Below are positions 1 through 7,704 of a DNA stretch of 15,403 nucleotides, piece after piece. Numbering within the stretch: the stretch's first letter is position 1; each line of letters begins with the position of its first letter. Origin of the DNA: Pseudomonadota bacterium. GTDB taxonomy: Bacteria > Pseudomonadota > Alphaproteobacteria > Rhizobiales > Hyphomicrobiaceae. Both the position numbers and the translations under genes were made by a program. The notes beneath the pieces are model-generated. The model saw only the letters and a program-made list of their open reading frames with translations, had not been told where the DNA came from and did no database searches. The stretch lies in assembly GCA_023430845.1 (NCBI GenBank), contig JAEYYJ010000254.1, positions 1 through 15,403 of the forward strand, written 5' to 3'.

Positions 1-10
1 TTTTCCCTGT

Positions 11-41
11 TCAGGCGCACATACCTTAAAGGAGCGCCTGA
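11..41 (-). repeat. Inverted repeat spanning the sucA stop codon
   Basis: TCAGGCGC (11-18) and GCGCCTGA (34-41) are perfect 8-base complementary arms around a 15-base loop that contains the sucA TAA stop (26-28). In the sucA transcript this could fold into a hairpin at the end of the gene. No T-run follows on the minus strand, so it does not look like an intrinsic terminator. A role in spacing or processing before sucB, which is expected just beyond the left edge, is only inference. Confidence 0.4.
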
Positions 42-2986
42 TCGACTAGATTTTTCTGTTCTTCGGAGTGCTTCTTGGCGAGACCCGTTGCGGTAGCCGC
101 CGAAGATGGCCGGCCGGCATAGCGCGGACGCCGATGCTTCGCCTCGATCTGCTCGAGGGTCCATTCTAGGTTCGGCTCCATGAACGACCACGCGCCCATG
201 TTCTTCGGCTCTTCCTGCGCCCAGACCATCTCAGCACCAGAGAAGCGGGAGAGCTCGGTCATGAGCGCCTTCGCTGGAAACGGATAGAACTGCTCGACGC
301 GCAGCAGATAGATGTCGTCGATGCCGGCCGCTTCGCGCGCTTCGTAGAGGTCGTAGTAGACCTTGCCCGAGCACATCACGACACGGCGGATCTTCTTGTC
401 CTCGACAAGCTTGATCTTCTCGCCTTCGCGGTACTGCGCGTCATCCCAGAGCACGCGATGGAACGTCGTGCCCGGACCCATTTCGTCGAGGCGCGAGGTG
501 ACGCGCTTGTGCCGGAGCAGCGACTTCGGCGTCATCAGGATGAGCGGCTTCCTGAACTTGCGGTGCAGCTGCCGGCGGAGGATGTGGAAGTAGTTCGCGG
601 GCGTCGAGCAGTTCGCCACCTGCCAGTTGTCCTCAGCGCACATCTGCAGCCAGCGCTCCAGGCGAGCGGAGGAGTGTTCCGGCCCCTGGCCCTCGTAGCC
701 ATGCGGCAGCAGGCAGACGAGGCCCGACATGCGCAGCCACTTGCGCTCACCCGACGAGAGGAATTGATCGAACACGACCTGCGCGCCGTTCGCGAAGTCC
801 CCGAACTGCGCTTCCCACATCGTGAGCGCCATGGGTTCGGACAGCGTGTAGCCGTACTCGAAGCCGAGCACGGCCTCCTCCGAGAGCATCGAGTTGATGA
901 CCTCGAAGCGCCCCTGATCCGGCGCGACGTACTTGAGCGGCGTGTAGCGGCGCTCGCTCTGCTGGTCGATCAGCACGGAGTGGCGCTGCGAGAACGTACC
1001 GCGCTCGACATCCTGGCCCGAGAGACGAACCGGGAAGCGCTCCTTCAGCAAGGTACCGAACGCGAGATGCTCGGCCATGGCCCAGTCGATGCCTTCGCCG
1101 CTCTCGACCATCTCGCGACGGCGATCGAGCAGGCGCTGGATCGTCTTGTGGGCGTTGAAATCCTGCGGAATGCTGGTGATGCGACGGCCTACGTCGCGCA
1201 GCACATCGATCTCGACACCCGTATTACCGCGCCGTGCTTCGTCGTCCGCAAAACCGATGTCCGACCAGCGGCCATCGAGCCAATCGGCCTTGTTCGGCTT
1301 GTAGCTTTCAGCGGCGGCCATCTCGTCATCGAGGCGCGCGCGGTTCTGTTGGCGCAGCGCCGTCTCGTCCTCGGCCGAGACAACGCCTTGCTCGATGAGC
1401 TGTTTCGCGTAGATCTGCGATGTCGTCGCGTGCGAGCGGATCTTGCGATACATGAGCGGCTGCGTAAACGCCGGCTCGTCGGACTCGTTGTGTCCGTAGC
1501 GGCGGTAGCAGACCATGTCGATCACGACCGGCTTCTGGAAGCGCTGGCGAAACTCGGTCGCGATCTTGGCGACATGGACGACGGCTTCCGGATTGTCGCC
1601 ATTCACGTGGAAGATCGGCGCCTCGACCATCTTCGCAACATCAGTGCAGTACGGCGACGAGCGCGAATAGCGCGGGTTCGTCGTGAAGCCGATCTGGTTG
1701 TTGATGATGAAATGGATCGAGCCGCCCGTGCGATGGCCTTTGAGGCCGGAGAGACCGAAGCATTCCGCGACCACGCCCTGGCCGGCGAATGCCGCGTCGC
1801 CGTGAATGAGCAGCGGCAGGACCGCGCCGCGCTCGCCCGGCTTGCAGCCGTGCTGATCCTGCTTGGCGCGCACCTTGCCGAGCACGACCGGATCGACGAT
1901 CTCCAGATGCGAGGGGTTGGCCGTGAGCGAGAGATGGACTTTATTTTGATCGAACTCGCGATCAGAGGAAGCACCAAGGTGGTACTTCACGTCACCCGAG
2001 CCTTCGACATCGTCCGGCTTGAATGAGCCACCCTTGAACTCGTTGAAGATGGCGCGCAGCGGCTTGTCCATTACGCTCGCGAGCACGTTCAGGCGCCCGC
2101 GGTGCGCCATGCCGAAGACGATCTCCTTCACGCCGAGTTGACCGCCACGCTTGATGATCTGTTCGAGGGCGGGAATCATGGCCTCGCCGCCATTCAGGCC
2201 GAAGCGCTTCGTGCCCGTGTACTTCACGTCGGCGAAGGTCTCGAAGGACTCCGACTCGATCAGCTTGTTGAGGATCGCGCGCTTGCCCTCGGGCGTGAAC
2301 GTGATCTCCTTGTCCTGCCCCTCGATGCGCTCTTGCAGCCACGCCTTCTGGAGGGGGCTGGTGATGTGCATGAACTCGACGCCGATCTGGCGGCAGTACG
2401 TGCGCCGCAGAATGCGCAGGATCTGGCGCATGGTCGCGGTCTCGAGACCGAGTACCTTGTCGATGAAGATCGGACGGTCGAGGTCGGCGTCGGTGAAACC
2501 GTAGGTCTCGGGACGCAGCTCTTTGTGGATCTTGCGCTCGCTGATACCGAGCGGATCGAGGTCAGCGGCGAGATGGCCCATGACGCGATAGGCGCGGATG
2601 AGCATGAGCGCGCGAAGGCTGTCCTGTGTCGCGCGGTAGGAGGCGGCGGGCGACAACTCATAGCCGAGCGTTTGCGCCTTCTGGCCGATCTTGGCGCTCA
2701 CGTCCCGCTCGGTCGCACCGAAATCGGATGTCAGAGCGGCAACCAGCTCGCCTGGCGCCTGCAGTTCGTCGAGCGTCCGCCCCCAGGATGGGCCGCCATT
2801 TCCATTTTCATCGCTTGCGTGACGCGCCTGCTCTTCTTGAAGGCTTTGAAAGAACAGCCGCCACTGATCGCTGACCGAACCCGGATTGCGCTCGTACTGA
2901 GCCTGCATCTCCTCGATGTAGGCGGCGTTCACGCCATTCAAAAAGGATGTGAGGGCAAAGGCTTGGTTGGATTCCTGGCGAGACAT
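26..2986 (-). CDS. sucA: 2-oxoglutarate dehydrogenase E1 component
   Basis: Thiamine-diphosphate-dependent E1 subunit of the cytosolic 2-oxoglutarate dehydrogenase complex. It decarboxylates 2-oxoglutarate and passes the succinyl group to the lipoyl arm of E2 (SucB). The 986 residues match the family's usual length. The N-terminal segment (about residues 12-50, FLNGVNAAYIEEM) is the E1 N-terminal region. HRGRLNVL lies near residue 295, LTANPSHLE near 354-362, and the ThDP/Mg motif runs from GDA (396-398) to NNQIGF (429-434). The C-terminal transketolase-like half ends with the usual AGRPSSAATATG stretch. The start ATG at 2984-2986 gives the family N-terminus (MSRQESNQAF). Its Shine-Dalgarno is only moderate (AGGA about 11 bases upstream). 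sucD lies 325 bases upstream on the same strand, as in alphaproteobacterial TCA operons, and sucB is expected just past base 1. Long open frames on the opposite strand are GC-driven shadows. Confidence 0.98.
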   Translation of the reverse strand: MSRQESNQAFALTSFLNGVNAAYIEEMQAQYERNPGSVSDQWRLFFQSLQEEQARHASDENGNGGPSWGRTLDELQAPGELVAALTSDFGATERDVSAKIGQKAQTLGYELSPAASYRATQDSLRALMLIRAYRVMGHLAADLDPLGISERKIHKELRPETYGFTDADLDRPIFIDKVLGLETATMRQILRILRRTYCRQIGVEFMHITSPLQKAWLQERIEGQDKEITFTPEGKRAILNKLIESESFETFADVKYTGTKRFGLNGGEAMIPALEQIIKRGGQLGVKEIVFGMAHRGRLNVLASVMDKPLRAIFNEFKGGSFKPDDVEGSGDVKYHLGASSDREFDQNKVHLSLTANPSHLEIVDPVVLGKVRAKQDQHGCKPGERGAVLPLLIHGDAAFAGQGVVAECFGLSGLKGHRTGGSIHFIINNQIGFTTNPRYSRSSPYCTDVAKMVEAPIFHVNGDNPEAVVHVAKIATEFRQRFQKPVVIDMVCYRRYGHNESDEPAFTQPLMYRKIRSHATTSQIYAKQLIEQGVVSAEDETALRQQNRARLDDEMAAAESYKPNKADWLDGRWSDIGFADDEARRGNTGVEIDVLRDVGRRITSIPQDFNAHKTIQRLLDRRREMVESGEGIDWAMAEHLAFGTLLKERFPVRLSGQDVERGTFSQRHSVLIDQQSERRYTPLKYVAPDQGRFEVINSMLSEEAVLGFEYGYTLSEPMALTMWEAQFGDFANGAQVVFDQFLSSGERKWLRMSGLVCLLPHGYEGQGPEHSSARLERWLQMCAEDNWQVANCSTPANYFHILRRQLHRKFRKPLILMTPKSLLRHKRVTSRLDEMGPGTTFHRVLWDDAQYREGEKIKLVEDKKIRRVVMCSGKVYYDLYEAREAAGIDDIYLLRVEQFYPFPAKALMTELSRFSGAEMVWAQEEPKNMGAWSFMEPNLEWTLEQIEAKHRRPRYAGRPSSAATATGLAKKHSEEQKNLVDQALL

Positions 2987-3311
2987 CTTCGGTTCTGTCC
3001 TGTTGTGGCCTCAAGCGCCGGGCGCACGAATAGTGCCGGAGCGAAGCGCATCCGGCTGAAGATTGCGGCGTTCCTTAGACCATATCCGACCGCGTGAGTA
3101 GTCATTACATCGGTACATCCTGTTGAGGATGCAATAGCTGGACGTGCAGCGCCGCGAGCGAAGCTGCGAGACATTACCGGCCACGCGTGACGTTTTGGTG
3201 CACGATCTTCAGGCGCCGGCAGGGACGCGCACGTATTTGCGCGCAGAACTCGACACTGAAACGCGCACAAGTGCTGACATACTGTGAACTGGCGTTCGCG
3301 AAACTGGCGTA
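2987..3311. other. sucD-sucA intercistronic region without a gene
   Basis: These 325 bases between sucD and sucA contain no convincing coding frame. The only long minus-strand frame here (about 110 codons) overlaps the sucA start and has no recognisable protein character. The region holds a bulged hairpin at 3035-3056 and a small one at 3116-3131 (CATCCT-gttg-AGGATG). I did not find a persuasive sigma-70-type promoter for sucA on the minus strand. Whether sucA is read through from sucD or has its own promoter is therefore open. Confidence 0.6.
3035..3056 (-). repeat. Bulged hairpin upstream of sucA
   Basis: GCCGGAGCG (3035-3043) pairs with CGC plus TCCGGC (3047-3049 and 3051-3056), leaving one bulged A at 3050 and a three-base loop. 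This makes a 9-bp GC-rich stem about 50 bases upstream of the sucA start. No T-run follows it on the minus strand, so it is not a standard terminator. An mRNA processing or stability element within a sucD-sucA transcript is possible. Confidence 0.4.
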
Positions 3312-4211
3312 TCAGCCCTTTGCCGCCGCCAGCAGCGTCGTGCCGAGGCTCGCCGGGCTATCGGCGACTGCAATACCGGCAGAACGCATGGCGTCGAACT
3401 TGTCCTCGGCCTTGCCCTTGCCGCCGGAGATGATGGCACCCGCATGCCCCATGCGACGGCCCGGAGGCGCCGTGGCTCCCGCGATGAAGCCAGCCATCGG
3501 CTTCGAGCGCCCCTTGGCGGCCTCACGCCGGATGAACTCGCAGGCGTCCTCCTCGGAAGAGCCGCCGATCTCGCCGATCATGATGATCGCCTCGGTCTCG
3601 GCATCCGAGAGGAACATGTCGAGCACGTCGATGAAGTCGGTGCCCTTGACCGGGTCGCCGCCGATGCCGACAGCCGTCGACTGGCCAAGGCCCGCGTCAC
3701 TGGTCTGCTTCACCGCCTCATATGTCAGCGTGCCGGACCGCGAAACGATACCGACATTGCCCTTCTTGAAGATGTTGCCCGGCATGATGCCGATCTTGCA
3801 CTGGTTGGGCGTCAGCACGCCGGGGCAGTTCGGCCCGATGAGGCGCGACCAGCTGCCCGACAGCGCACGCTTCACCTTGATCATGTCCATTACCGGGATC
3901 CCCTCGGTAATGCAGATGATGAGGGGAAATTCAGCGTCGATGGCTTCGAGGATGGCATCCGCTGCGAAAGGCGGCGGAACGTAGATCGACGTGGCGGTAG
4001 CGCCCGTCTTTTCCTTGGCCTCCATGACCGTATCGAAGATCGGCACGTCTGCGAGCTCGGCATCGGGGTGCTTCGAGCCGCCGCGACCGGGCGTCACGCC
4101 GCCGACGACCTGGGTCCCGTAAGCCTTCGCCGCCTTGGTGTGGAAGGTGCCCTGGCTGCCCGTGATGCCCTGACAAATGACTTTGGTGCTCTTGTCGACG
4201 AGGATGGCCAT
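3312..4211 (-). CDS. sucD: Succinyl-CoA ligase (ADP/GDP-forming), alpha subunit
   Basis: Alpha subunit of succinyl-CoA synthetase. It binds CoA and carries the phosphohistidine used in substrate-level phosphorylation when succinyl-CoA is converted to succinate. The 299 residues are normal for the family. The N-terminal CoA-binding Rossmann region has [10 protein letters not shown] (about 15-24) and GGVTPGRGG. The ligase domain has GPNCPG, SRSGTL and IGEIGG. The catalytic histidine is H256 in [11 protein letters not shown]. The sequence fits SucD better than the malate-CoA ligase subunit MtkB, but the two families are related. The start ATG (4209-4211) follows a CAGGGA-type Shine-Dalgarno. sucA follows on the same strand. 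The usual upstream partner sucC is not present, because the upstream side is a 270-base gap and then a divergent gene. Confidence 0.97.
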   Translation of the reverse strand: MAILVDKSTKVICQGITGSQGTFHTKAAKAYGTQVVGGVTPGRGGSKHPDAELADVPIFDTVMEAKEKTGATATSIYVPPPFAADAILEAIDAEFPLIICITEGIPVMDMIKVKRALSGSWSRLIGPNCPGVLTPNQCKIGIMPGNIFKKGNVGIVSRSGTLTYEAVKQTSDAGLGQSTAVGIGGDPVKGTDFIDVLDMFLSDAETEAIIMIGEIGGSSEEDACEFIRREAAKGRSKPMAGFIAGATAPPGRRMGHAGAIISGGKGKAEDKFDAMRSAGIAVADSPASLGTTLLAAAKG

Positions 4212-4280
4212 CCGTGGTTCCCTGGCGGCAGTTCCATGATTGCTGGCACCCTTCTCCGACAGATTGCGGGCGCGATCAAG

Positions 4281-4299
4281 TGCCGCAATGGCTGCGGCA
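4281..4299. repeat. Inverted repeat between sucD and the PcfJ-like gene
   Basis: TGCCGCA (4281-4287) and TGCGGCA (4293-4299) form a perfect 7-bp stem with a five-base loop in the gap between the divergent sucD and 4482 genes. It lies about 70 bases upstream of sucD, in the probable sucD leader or promoter region. It could be an operator or a leader hairpin, or simple GC-rich coincidence. I found no convincing -35/-10 pair nearby on either strand. Confidence 0.3.
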
Positions 4300-4481
4300 A
4301 TGCGGCTTTCGGCCTATGCAGCCGGGTCAGGGCACCGCAACGCGCGCATGTCAGGGCTGTAGAAAACGGCAAACCCCTTCCAGCCCGCACCCGCTTTCGC
4401 CATCTTGTCGCACTAGGCGTTCCCCCACGAGAAGGACGGGTCGCACGGCTCGTCCAAGATTGCGAGCGGAGGCAAACGGGC

Positions 4482-5630
4482 ATGGTCTTGCGTTGCACCG
4501 ACGTGCACGCGCCCGGAGCGGAGAACGGCAGCGGATCGCCGGACGCGTACCGCCAGACCTTCCCTGCTGCCTATCGCGCGCAGATCGCCGACCTTGCCGA
4601 GAGCAGCCGCAACATCGAGGATCTGGGTGCTTCCTTCCCGGCGCTCCTGTTCGCTCTGGCGACCGGATACGCCACGCCTGAGCGCCGACACGATGCGCTC
4701 GAAGCCATTCTCGCTGGCCGCAAGCTCAAGGCCGCAGCGGAGCTTCTGGGCCTCCCCTTCTGGCTGCGGCGTCTTCCGCCGGCAGCCCTAACGGGGCCGC
4801 TCCCGATACTGCCGGATGATCCCGAGTTCGCCCTGGTCATCGTGCCAGCATTGCCGCGTCAGCCCGAGGCCATGCTGCCCTGGCTCGACTTCATCAGCCT
4901 TGCGGACCGTCTCGCAGGTCGCGACATCGCGACCTGGTTCGCTCGGCACGCGCGGCTCGTACCGCCCGCAGCCACGACGACCGATGCATTGTGGATGCTC
5001 GCCTGGGCCTTCTATGCCAAGCGCCCGGATTCGCTCGCCGGACGCATTCAGCGTCGCGCCTGGAGCACGCGAACCGGGCCACGTTCCGCACGCGACGAAA
5101 CCGCGAATTGGCGTAAGCGCATCGAGGGTCTGCTGGCACTCGGCAGCGGCTTTCCCAATACGTGGTTCGCCGACGGAGCAGCCATGGGCTACGAGTTCGT
5201 CGCGTTGAAGGGCCCCGAGGATCTGTTCGCGGAATGCGCATCCATGCGCAACTGCCTCGACCTCTATGCCCTGCGGCTCGGACACATGCGCTCGCGCCTT
5301 TTCAGCGTACGCAACCGCGGCAAGCCGGTCGCCACGCTGGAACTCGGCCTGCGCAACGACGAGGTGGGCGTGCCCTTCATCGTCCAGCTCAGAGGCATCG
5401 GCAATCGCCGCGCGGCTCCCGCCGTCTGGCAGGCCGTCCATGCCTGGATGGGCGGCCAGTCGTTCGCCCACCTCGATCGCACACCGCGGCCGAAGCGCAT
5501 GTCGCTCGTGCTCAGGCGCGAGTTGTGGGCGCCCCTGACGGCGGCAGCCACCGCCATCGGCATGAGCGACCGCATCGAACCCCTGACGATCGGCCGCGCC
5601 CCCGCCCGCCGCAAATCGACGTCACGCTGA
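4482..5630 (+). CDS. PcfJ-like domain protein, function unknown
   Basis: A 382-residue protein that I assign to the PcfJ-like group by motif. The frame is open far upstream, antisense to sucD, but the ATG at 4482 has a strong Shine-Dalgarno (GGAGG, 4468-4472, 9 bases upstream) and is the sensible start. The N-terminal two thirds is mostly alpha-helical, rich in Ala, Leu and Arg, with no signal peptide or membrane segment. The conserved core is about residues 248-305: ECASMRNCLDLY, then SRLFSVRN, GKPVATLEL and FIVQLRG. This matches the PcfJ pattern of an M..C....Y stretch followed by beta strands with T.E. The C-terminus is basic. PcfJ is best known from plasmid and phage gene sets, but its biochemical role is unsettled. 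No other mobile genes are visible nearby. It is divergent from sucD and convergent with the oxidoreductase at 5652. Family call is fairly confident; function is unknown. Confidence 0.75.
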   Translation: MVLRCTDVHAPGAENGSGSPDAYRQTFPAAYRAQIADLAESSRNIEDLGASFPALLFALATGYATPERRHDALEAILAGRKLKAAAELLGLPFWLRRLPPAALTGPLPILPDDPEFALVIVPALPRQPEAMLPWLDFISLADRLAGRDIATWFARHARLVPPAATTTDALWMLAWAFYAKRPDSLAGRIQRRAWSTRTGPRSARDETANWRKRIEGLLALGSGFPNTWFADGAAMGYEFVALKGPEDLFAECASMRNCLDLYALRLGHMRSRLFSVRNRGKPVATLELGLRNDEVGVPFIVQLRGIGNRRAAPAVWQAVHAWMGGQSFAHLDRTPRPKRMSLVLRRELWAPLTAAATAIGMSDRIEPLTIGRAPARRKSTSR

Positions 5631-5651
5631 CGCGCGATCTCCGACCAAGGC

Positions 5652-6662
5652 CTACTTCTGCAACCCGAAAGCCGCGGCGAGCTGCTTCAGCGTGCGCGTG
5701 CGGACCTCGTAGGACGGCGCGATCGCAACGACGACCACCTCATCGGCATTGAACTCCGCCCTGACATCGCTGATGCGCGTCGCCACCTCGTCGACCGAAC
5801 CGATGGTCGCGCGCGGCCGCTCGCGGGCGGCAATCGACGCCTCGCGCTCGGACATCTGATAGGCGGCAGCCTCCTCGAGCGTCAGCAGCGGCTTGTTGAT
5901 GCCCATGGCCGCCCACGCCCAGCGGATGAGCATGGCTTTCTCGATGAGCTGCGCTTCCTCGGGGCTATCGGCGACAAGCGCAATCATGGCGAGCGCCAGA
6001 CGCGGCGTTTCGTCATGACCTTTGCGGAAGTGCTCGCGATAGGCGTGCGCGACCTGCGCGCCGGTATAGGCATTGATGAAGTGCGCGAAGGCGAACTGCA
6101 TACCGAGATGCGCCGCGAAGGACGCACCGCCCGTCGACGAGCCGAGCACCCACATCTCGGGATTGGTCGGCCCGACCGGGTTGGCGATCTCGCCATGGAG
6201 CGGATGGCCGTCCGGCACCGTCCCCTTGAAGAGCGCCGAAAGCTCCATGAGCTGGCGCACGAAGCCCTCCTCGCTGTCGATGGGCTTTCCATCGAACAGC
6301 ACGCGTGCCGTTCGTGGATGTCCGCCCGGCGCACGTCCGAGACCGAGATCGATGCGGCCGGGATAGAGCGCTTCGAGCATCTTGAACTGCTCGGCGATCT
6401 TGAAGCTCGCGTAGTAGGGCAGCATGATGCCGCCCGTACCAATGCGGATGCGCTTCGTCTCGGCACCGAGACGGGCGAGCAGAATCTCGGGGCTCGCATC
6501 GGCAAGCCCCAGCAGCCCGTGATGCTCGGCGAGCCAATAGCGGTGATAGCCGAGCTGGTCGGCGAGCCGTGCGAGCTCGATCGTCGATTGAATGGCCTCG
6601 GCCGGCGTCGCACCACCGATGATGGGCGACTGATCCAGCACGGAGATGGGAAAATCTGCCAT
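5652..6662 (-). CDS. LLM-class (luciferase-like) flavin-dependent oxidoreductase
   Basis: A 336-residue cytosolic TIM-barrel flavoprotein of the bacterial luciferase-like monooxygenase superfamily, closest in style to the MsnO8/YhbW-type subgroup. Supporting motifs are the N-terminal FPISVLDQSPI, the YHRYWLAEHHG signature (about residues 40-50), RIGTGGIMLPYY, IDLGLGRAPGG and MWVLGSSTGGASFAA. Members use FMN or F420. The substrate cannot be read from the sequence. The ATG at 6660-6662 shares one base with the TGA stop of the upstream rhodanese gene, which points to translational coupling. A TTG one codon earlier is a less likely start. The 3' end meets the PcfJ-like gene with a 21-base gap and no evident terminator. 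Confidence 0.93.
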   Translation of the reverse strand: MADFPISVLDQSPIIGGATPAEAIQSTIELARLADQLGYHRYWLAEHHGLLGLADASPEILLARLGAETKRIRIGTGGIMLPYYASFKIAEQFKMLEALYPGRIDLGLGRAPGGHPRTARVLFDGKPIDSEEGFVRQLMELSALFKGTVPDGHPLHGEIANPVGPTNPEMWVLGSSTGGASFAAHLGMQFAFAHFINAYTGAQVAHAYREHFRKGHDETPRLALAMIALVADSPEEAQLIEKAMLIRWAWAAMGINKPLLTLEEAAAYQMSEREASIAARERPRATIGSVDEVATRISDVRAEFNADEVVVVAIAPSYEVRTRTLKQLAAAFGLQK

Positions 6663-7078
6663 CAAGTCTTCGCCGGCTTCTTGACGTATTCCTCGACCGG
6701 ACCGCCGGCTTCCTTCCAGCCCTTGAAGCCACCGAGAATATGCGCAACGGGCTTCAAGCCCATGTCCTGGGCGGTCTTCGCGGCCAGCGCCGATCGCATC
6801 GCACCCGCGCAGAAGAAGACGAATTTCTTGTCCTCGCCGAACTTCTCTTTGTAGTAGGGGCTCGCCGGATCGATCCAGAACTCGAGCATACCACGCGTCA
6901 CGTGGAAGGCGCCGGGCACTTTGCCATCACGCTCGAGCTCGCGCGGATCGCGGATATCGACAAGAACGATATCGGGGTTCCCATGCAGCTTGATGGCCTC
7001 TTCCGGCGGGATCTCCTCGATCTGCGCCTTGGCCTCCTTCACCATCGTCATGACGCTGTTCGTGATCTTCTGGGCCAT
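6662..7078 (-). CDS. Single-domain rhodanese-like protein
   Basis: A 138-residue protein with one rhodanese domain (about residues 20-127), likely a cytosolic sulfurtransferase or persulfide carrier. The fold is marked by DIVLVDIRDPRELERDG, the PGAFHVTRG motif, and the active loop CAGAMRS with catalytic Cys90 and Arg95. GGFKGWKEAGGP near the end is typical. The start ATG at 7076-7078 has an excellent Shine-Dalgarno (GAGGAG, 7086-7091, 7 bases away). A longer frame up to 7219 exists but adds basic low-quality sequence. The stop overlaps the start of the LLM oxidoreductase by one base, so the two probably form an operon. A perfect dyad, ATGTTT-G-AAACAT, sits 21-33 bases upstream of the start. 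Confidence 0.93.
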   Translation of the reverse strand: MAQKITNSVMTMVKEAKAQIEEIPPEEAIKLHGNPDIVLVDIRDPRELERDGKVPGAFHVTRGMLEFWIDPASPYYKEKFGEDKKFVFFCAGAMRSALAAKTAQDMGLKPVAHILGGFKGWKEAGGPVEEYVKKPAKT

Positions 7079-7098
7079 CGATCGGCTCCTCGCTCGAG

Positions 7099-7111
7099 AT
7101 GTTTGAAACAT
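7099..7111. promoter_or_regulatory. Perfect 13-base palindrome upstream of the rhodanese gene
   Basis: ATGTTT (7099-7104), one central G, AAACAT (7106-7111). This AT-rich perfect dyad stands out in GC-rich DNA, lies in the divergent gap between the rhodanese and HIT genes, and ends 20 bases before the rhodanese ATG. Its position suits a repressor operator. It does not match the ATTC-N8-GAAT site described for SqrR/BigR regulators. The cognate regulator is unknown. Confidence 0.35.
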
Positions 7112-7189
7112 GTGTCGAATGGACGATCGCACTGCCTGCAATCGACGGCAAGTGTGCTGTCCTGCGCGCACCGACACGCATCCATGCAC

Positions 7190-7218
7190 TTGACGACGCG
7201 TTGTAAGCGGGCTTAACA
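7190..7218 (+). promoter_or_regulatory. Possible promoter for the HIT-family gene
   Basis: TTGACG (7190-7195) matches the -35 consensus at five of six positions. The -10-like element 17 bases downstream, TTAACA (7213-7218), is poor. The element would place the transcript start about 20 bases before the ATG at 7244. Weak call based on the -35 and position. Confidence 0.25.
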
Positions 7219-7243
7219 CCCGAAGTGGTTGATGGAGATGCCT

Positions 7244-7672
7244 ATGAGCACCGCCTACGACAGCAGCAACATCTTCGCCAAGATCCTGCGCGGCGAGCTA
7301 CCGGCGCACAAGGTTTACGAGGATGCCGATACGCTCGCATTCATGGATATCATGCCGCGTTCGCGCGGACACTCGCTCGTGATCCCGAAGACGCCCGCGC
7401 GCAATATTCTCGATGCAAGCCCCGCGCAGCTCGCGGCCTGCCTTGCAACGGCGCAGAAGATCGGCCGCGCATCGCTCAAAGCCTTTGATGCAGATGGTAT
7501 CACGCTGCAGCAGTTCAATGAGCAGGCGGGCGGACAGGTAGTCTTCCACCTTCATTTTCACGTCCTGCCGCGCTGGAACAGCCAGAAGCTGCAGCCGCAT
7601 ACGGGCCAGATGGAAAAACAGGAAGTGCTTGCGGCCAATGCAGAGAAGCTGCGGCTGGCGCTCGGCGCCTAG
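7244..7672 (+). CDS. HIT-family (histidine triad, HINT-like) nucleotide-binding protein
   Basis: A 142-residue cytosolic protein of the histidine-triad superfamily. HINT-type members hydrolyse nucleoside phosphoramidates and acyl-adenylates such as aminoacyl-AMP. The signature HLHFHVLPR gives the triad H102, H104 and H106. The N-terminal SNIFAKILRGELPAHKVYED is the standard opening of the family, followed by FMDIMPRSRGHSLVIPK and QQFNEQAGGQVVFH. Length is typical. Several in-frame starts are clustered (TTG 7229, ATG 7232, 7238 and 7244). I chose 7244 because GGAG (7234-7237) is six bases upstream and the protein then begins just before the conserved block. It is divergent from the rhodanese operon and convergent with azlD, with 32 bases between. 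Confidence 0.95.
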   Translation: MSTAYDSSNIFAKILRGELPAHKVYEDADTLAFMDIMPRSRGHSLVIPKTPARNILDASPAQLAACLATAQKIGRASLKAFDADGITLQQFNEQAGGQVVFHLHFHVLPRWNSQKLQPHTGQMEKQEVLAANAEKLRLALGA

Positions 7673-7704
7673 GGGCTCCTTCGATTCCGTTACGCTCCGG
7701 CGGT

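Noticed and set aside
458..2026. A 522-codon open frame on the plus strand
   Set aside because: It lies wholly antisense to sucA and is Arg/Ala/Leu/His-rich with no family motif; long antisense frames are expected opposite GC-rich genes.
2102..3097. A 331-codon plus-strand open frame across the 5' end of sucA
   Set aside because: Antisense to sucA for most of its length, no ribosome-binding site or recognisable motif.
3001..3140. A sigma-70-type promoter for sucA on the minus strand (TTGCAT near the gap centre)
   Set aside because: The -35 matches only three positions and no acceptable -10 lies at 16-18 bases.
2938..3270. A 110-codon minus-strand frame in the sucD-sucA gap
   Set aside because: Overlaps the sucA start, Arg/Ala/Pro-rich with no clear motif, no convincing start site.
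3444..4481. Long upstream extension of the PcfJ-like frame
   Set aside because: It would be antisense to sucD, and the ATG at 4482 has a strong GGAGG; the upstream part has no protein character.
4482..5630. A mobile element or plasmid remnant around the PcfJ-like gene
   Set aside because: No integrase, transposase, relaxase, terminal repeats or tRNA target is visible, and codon style is like that of its neighbours.
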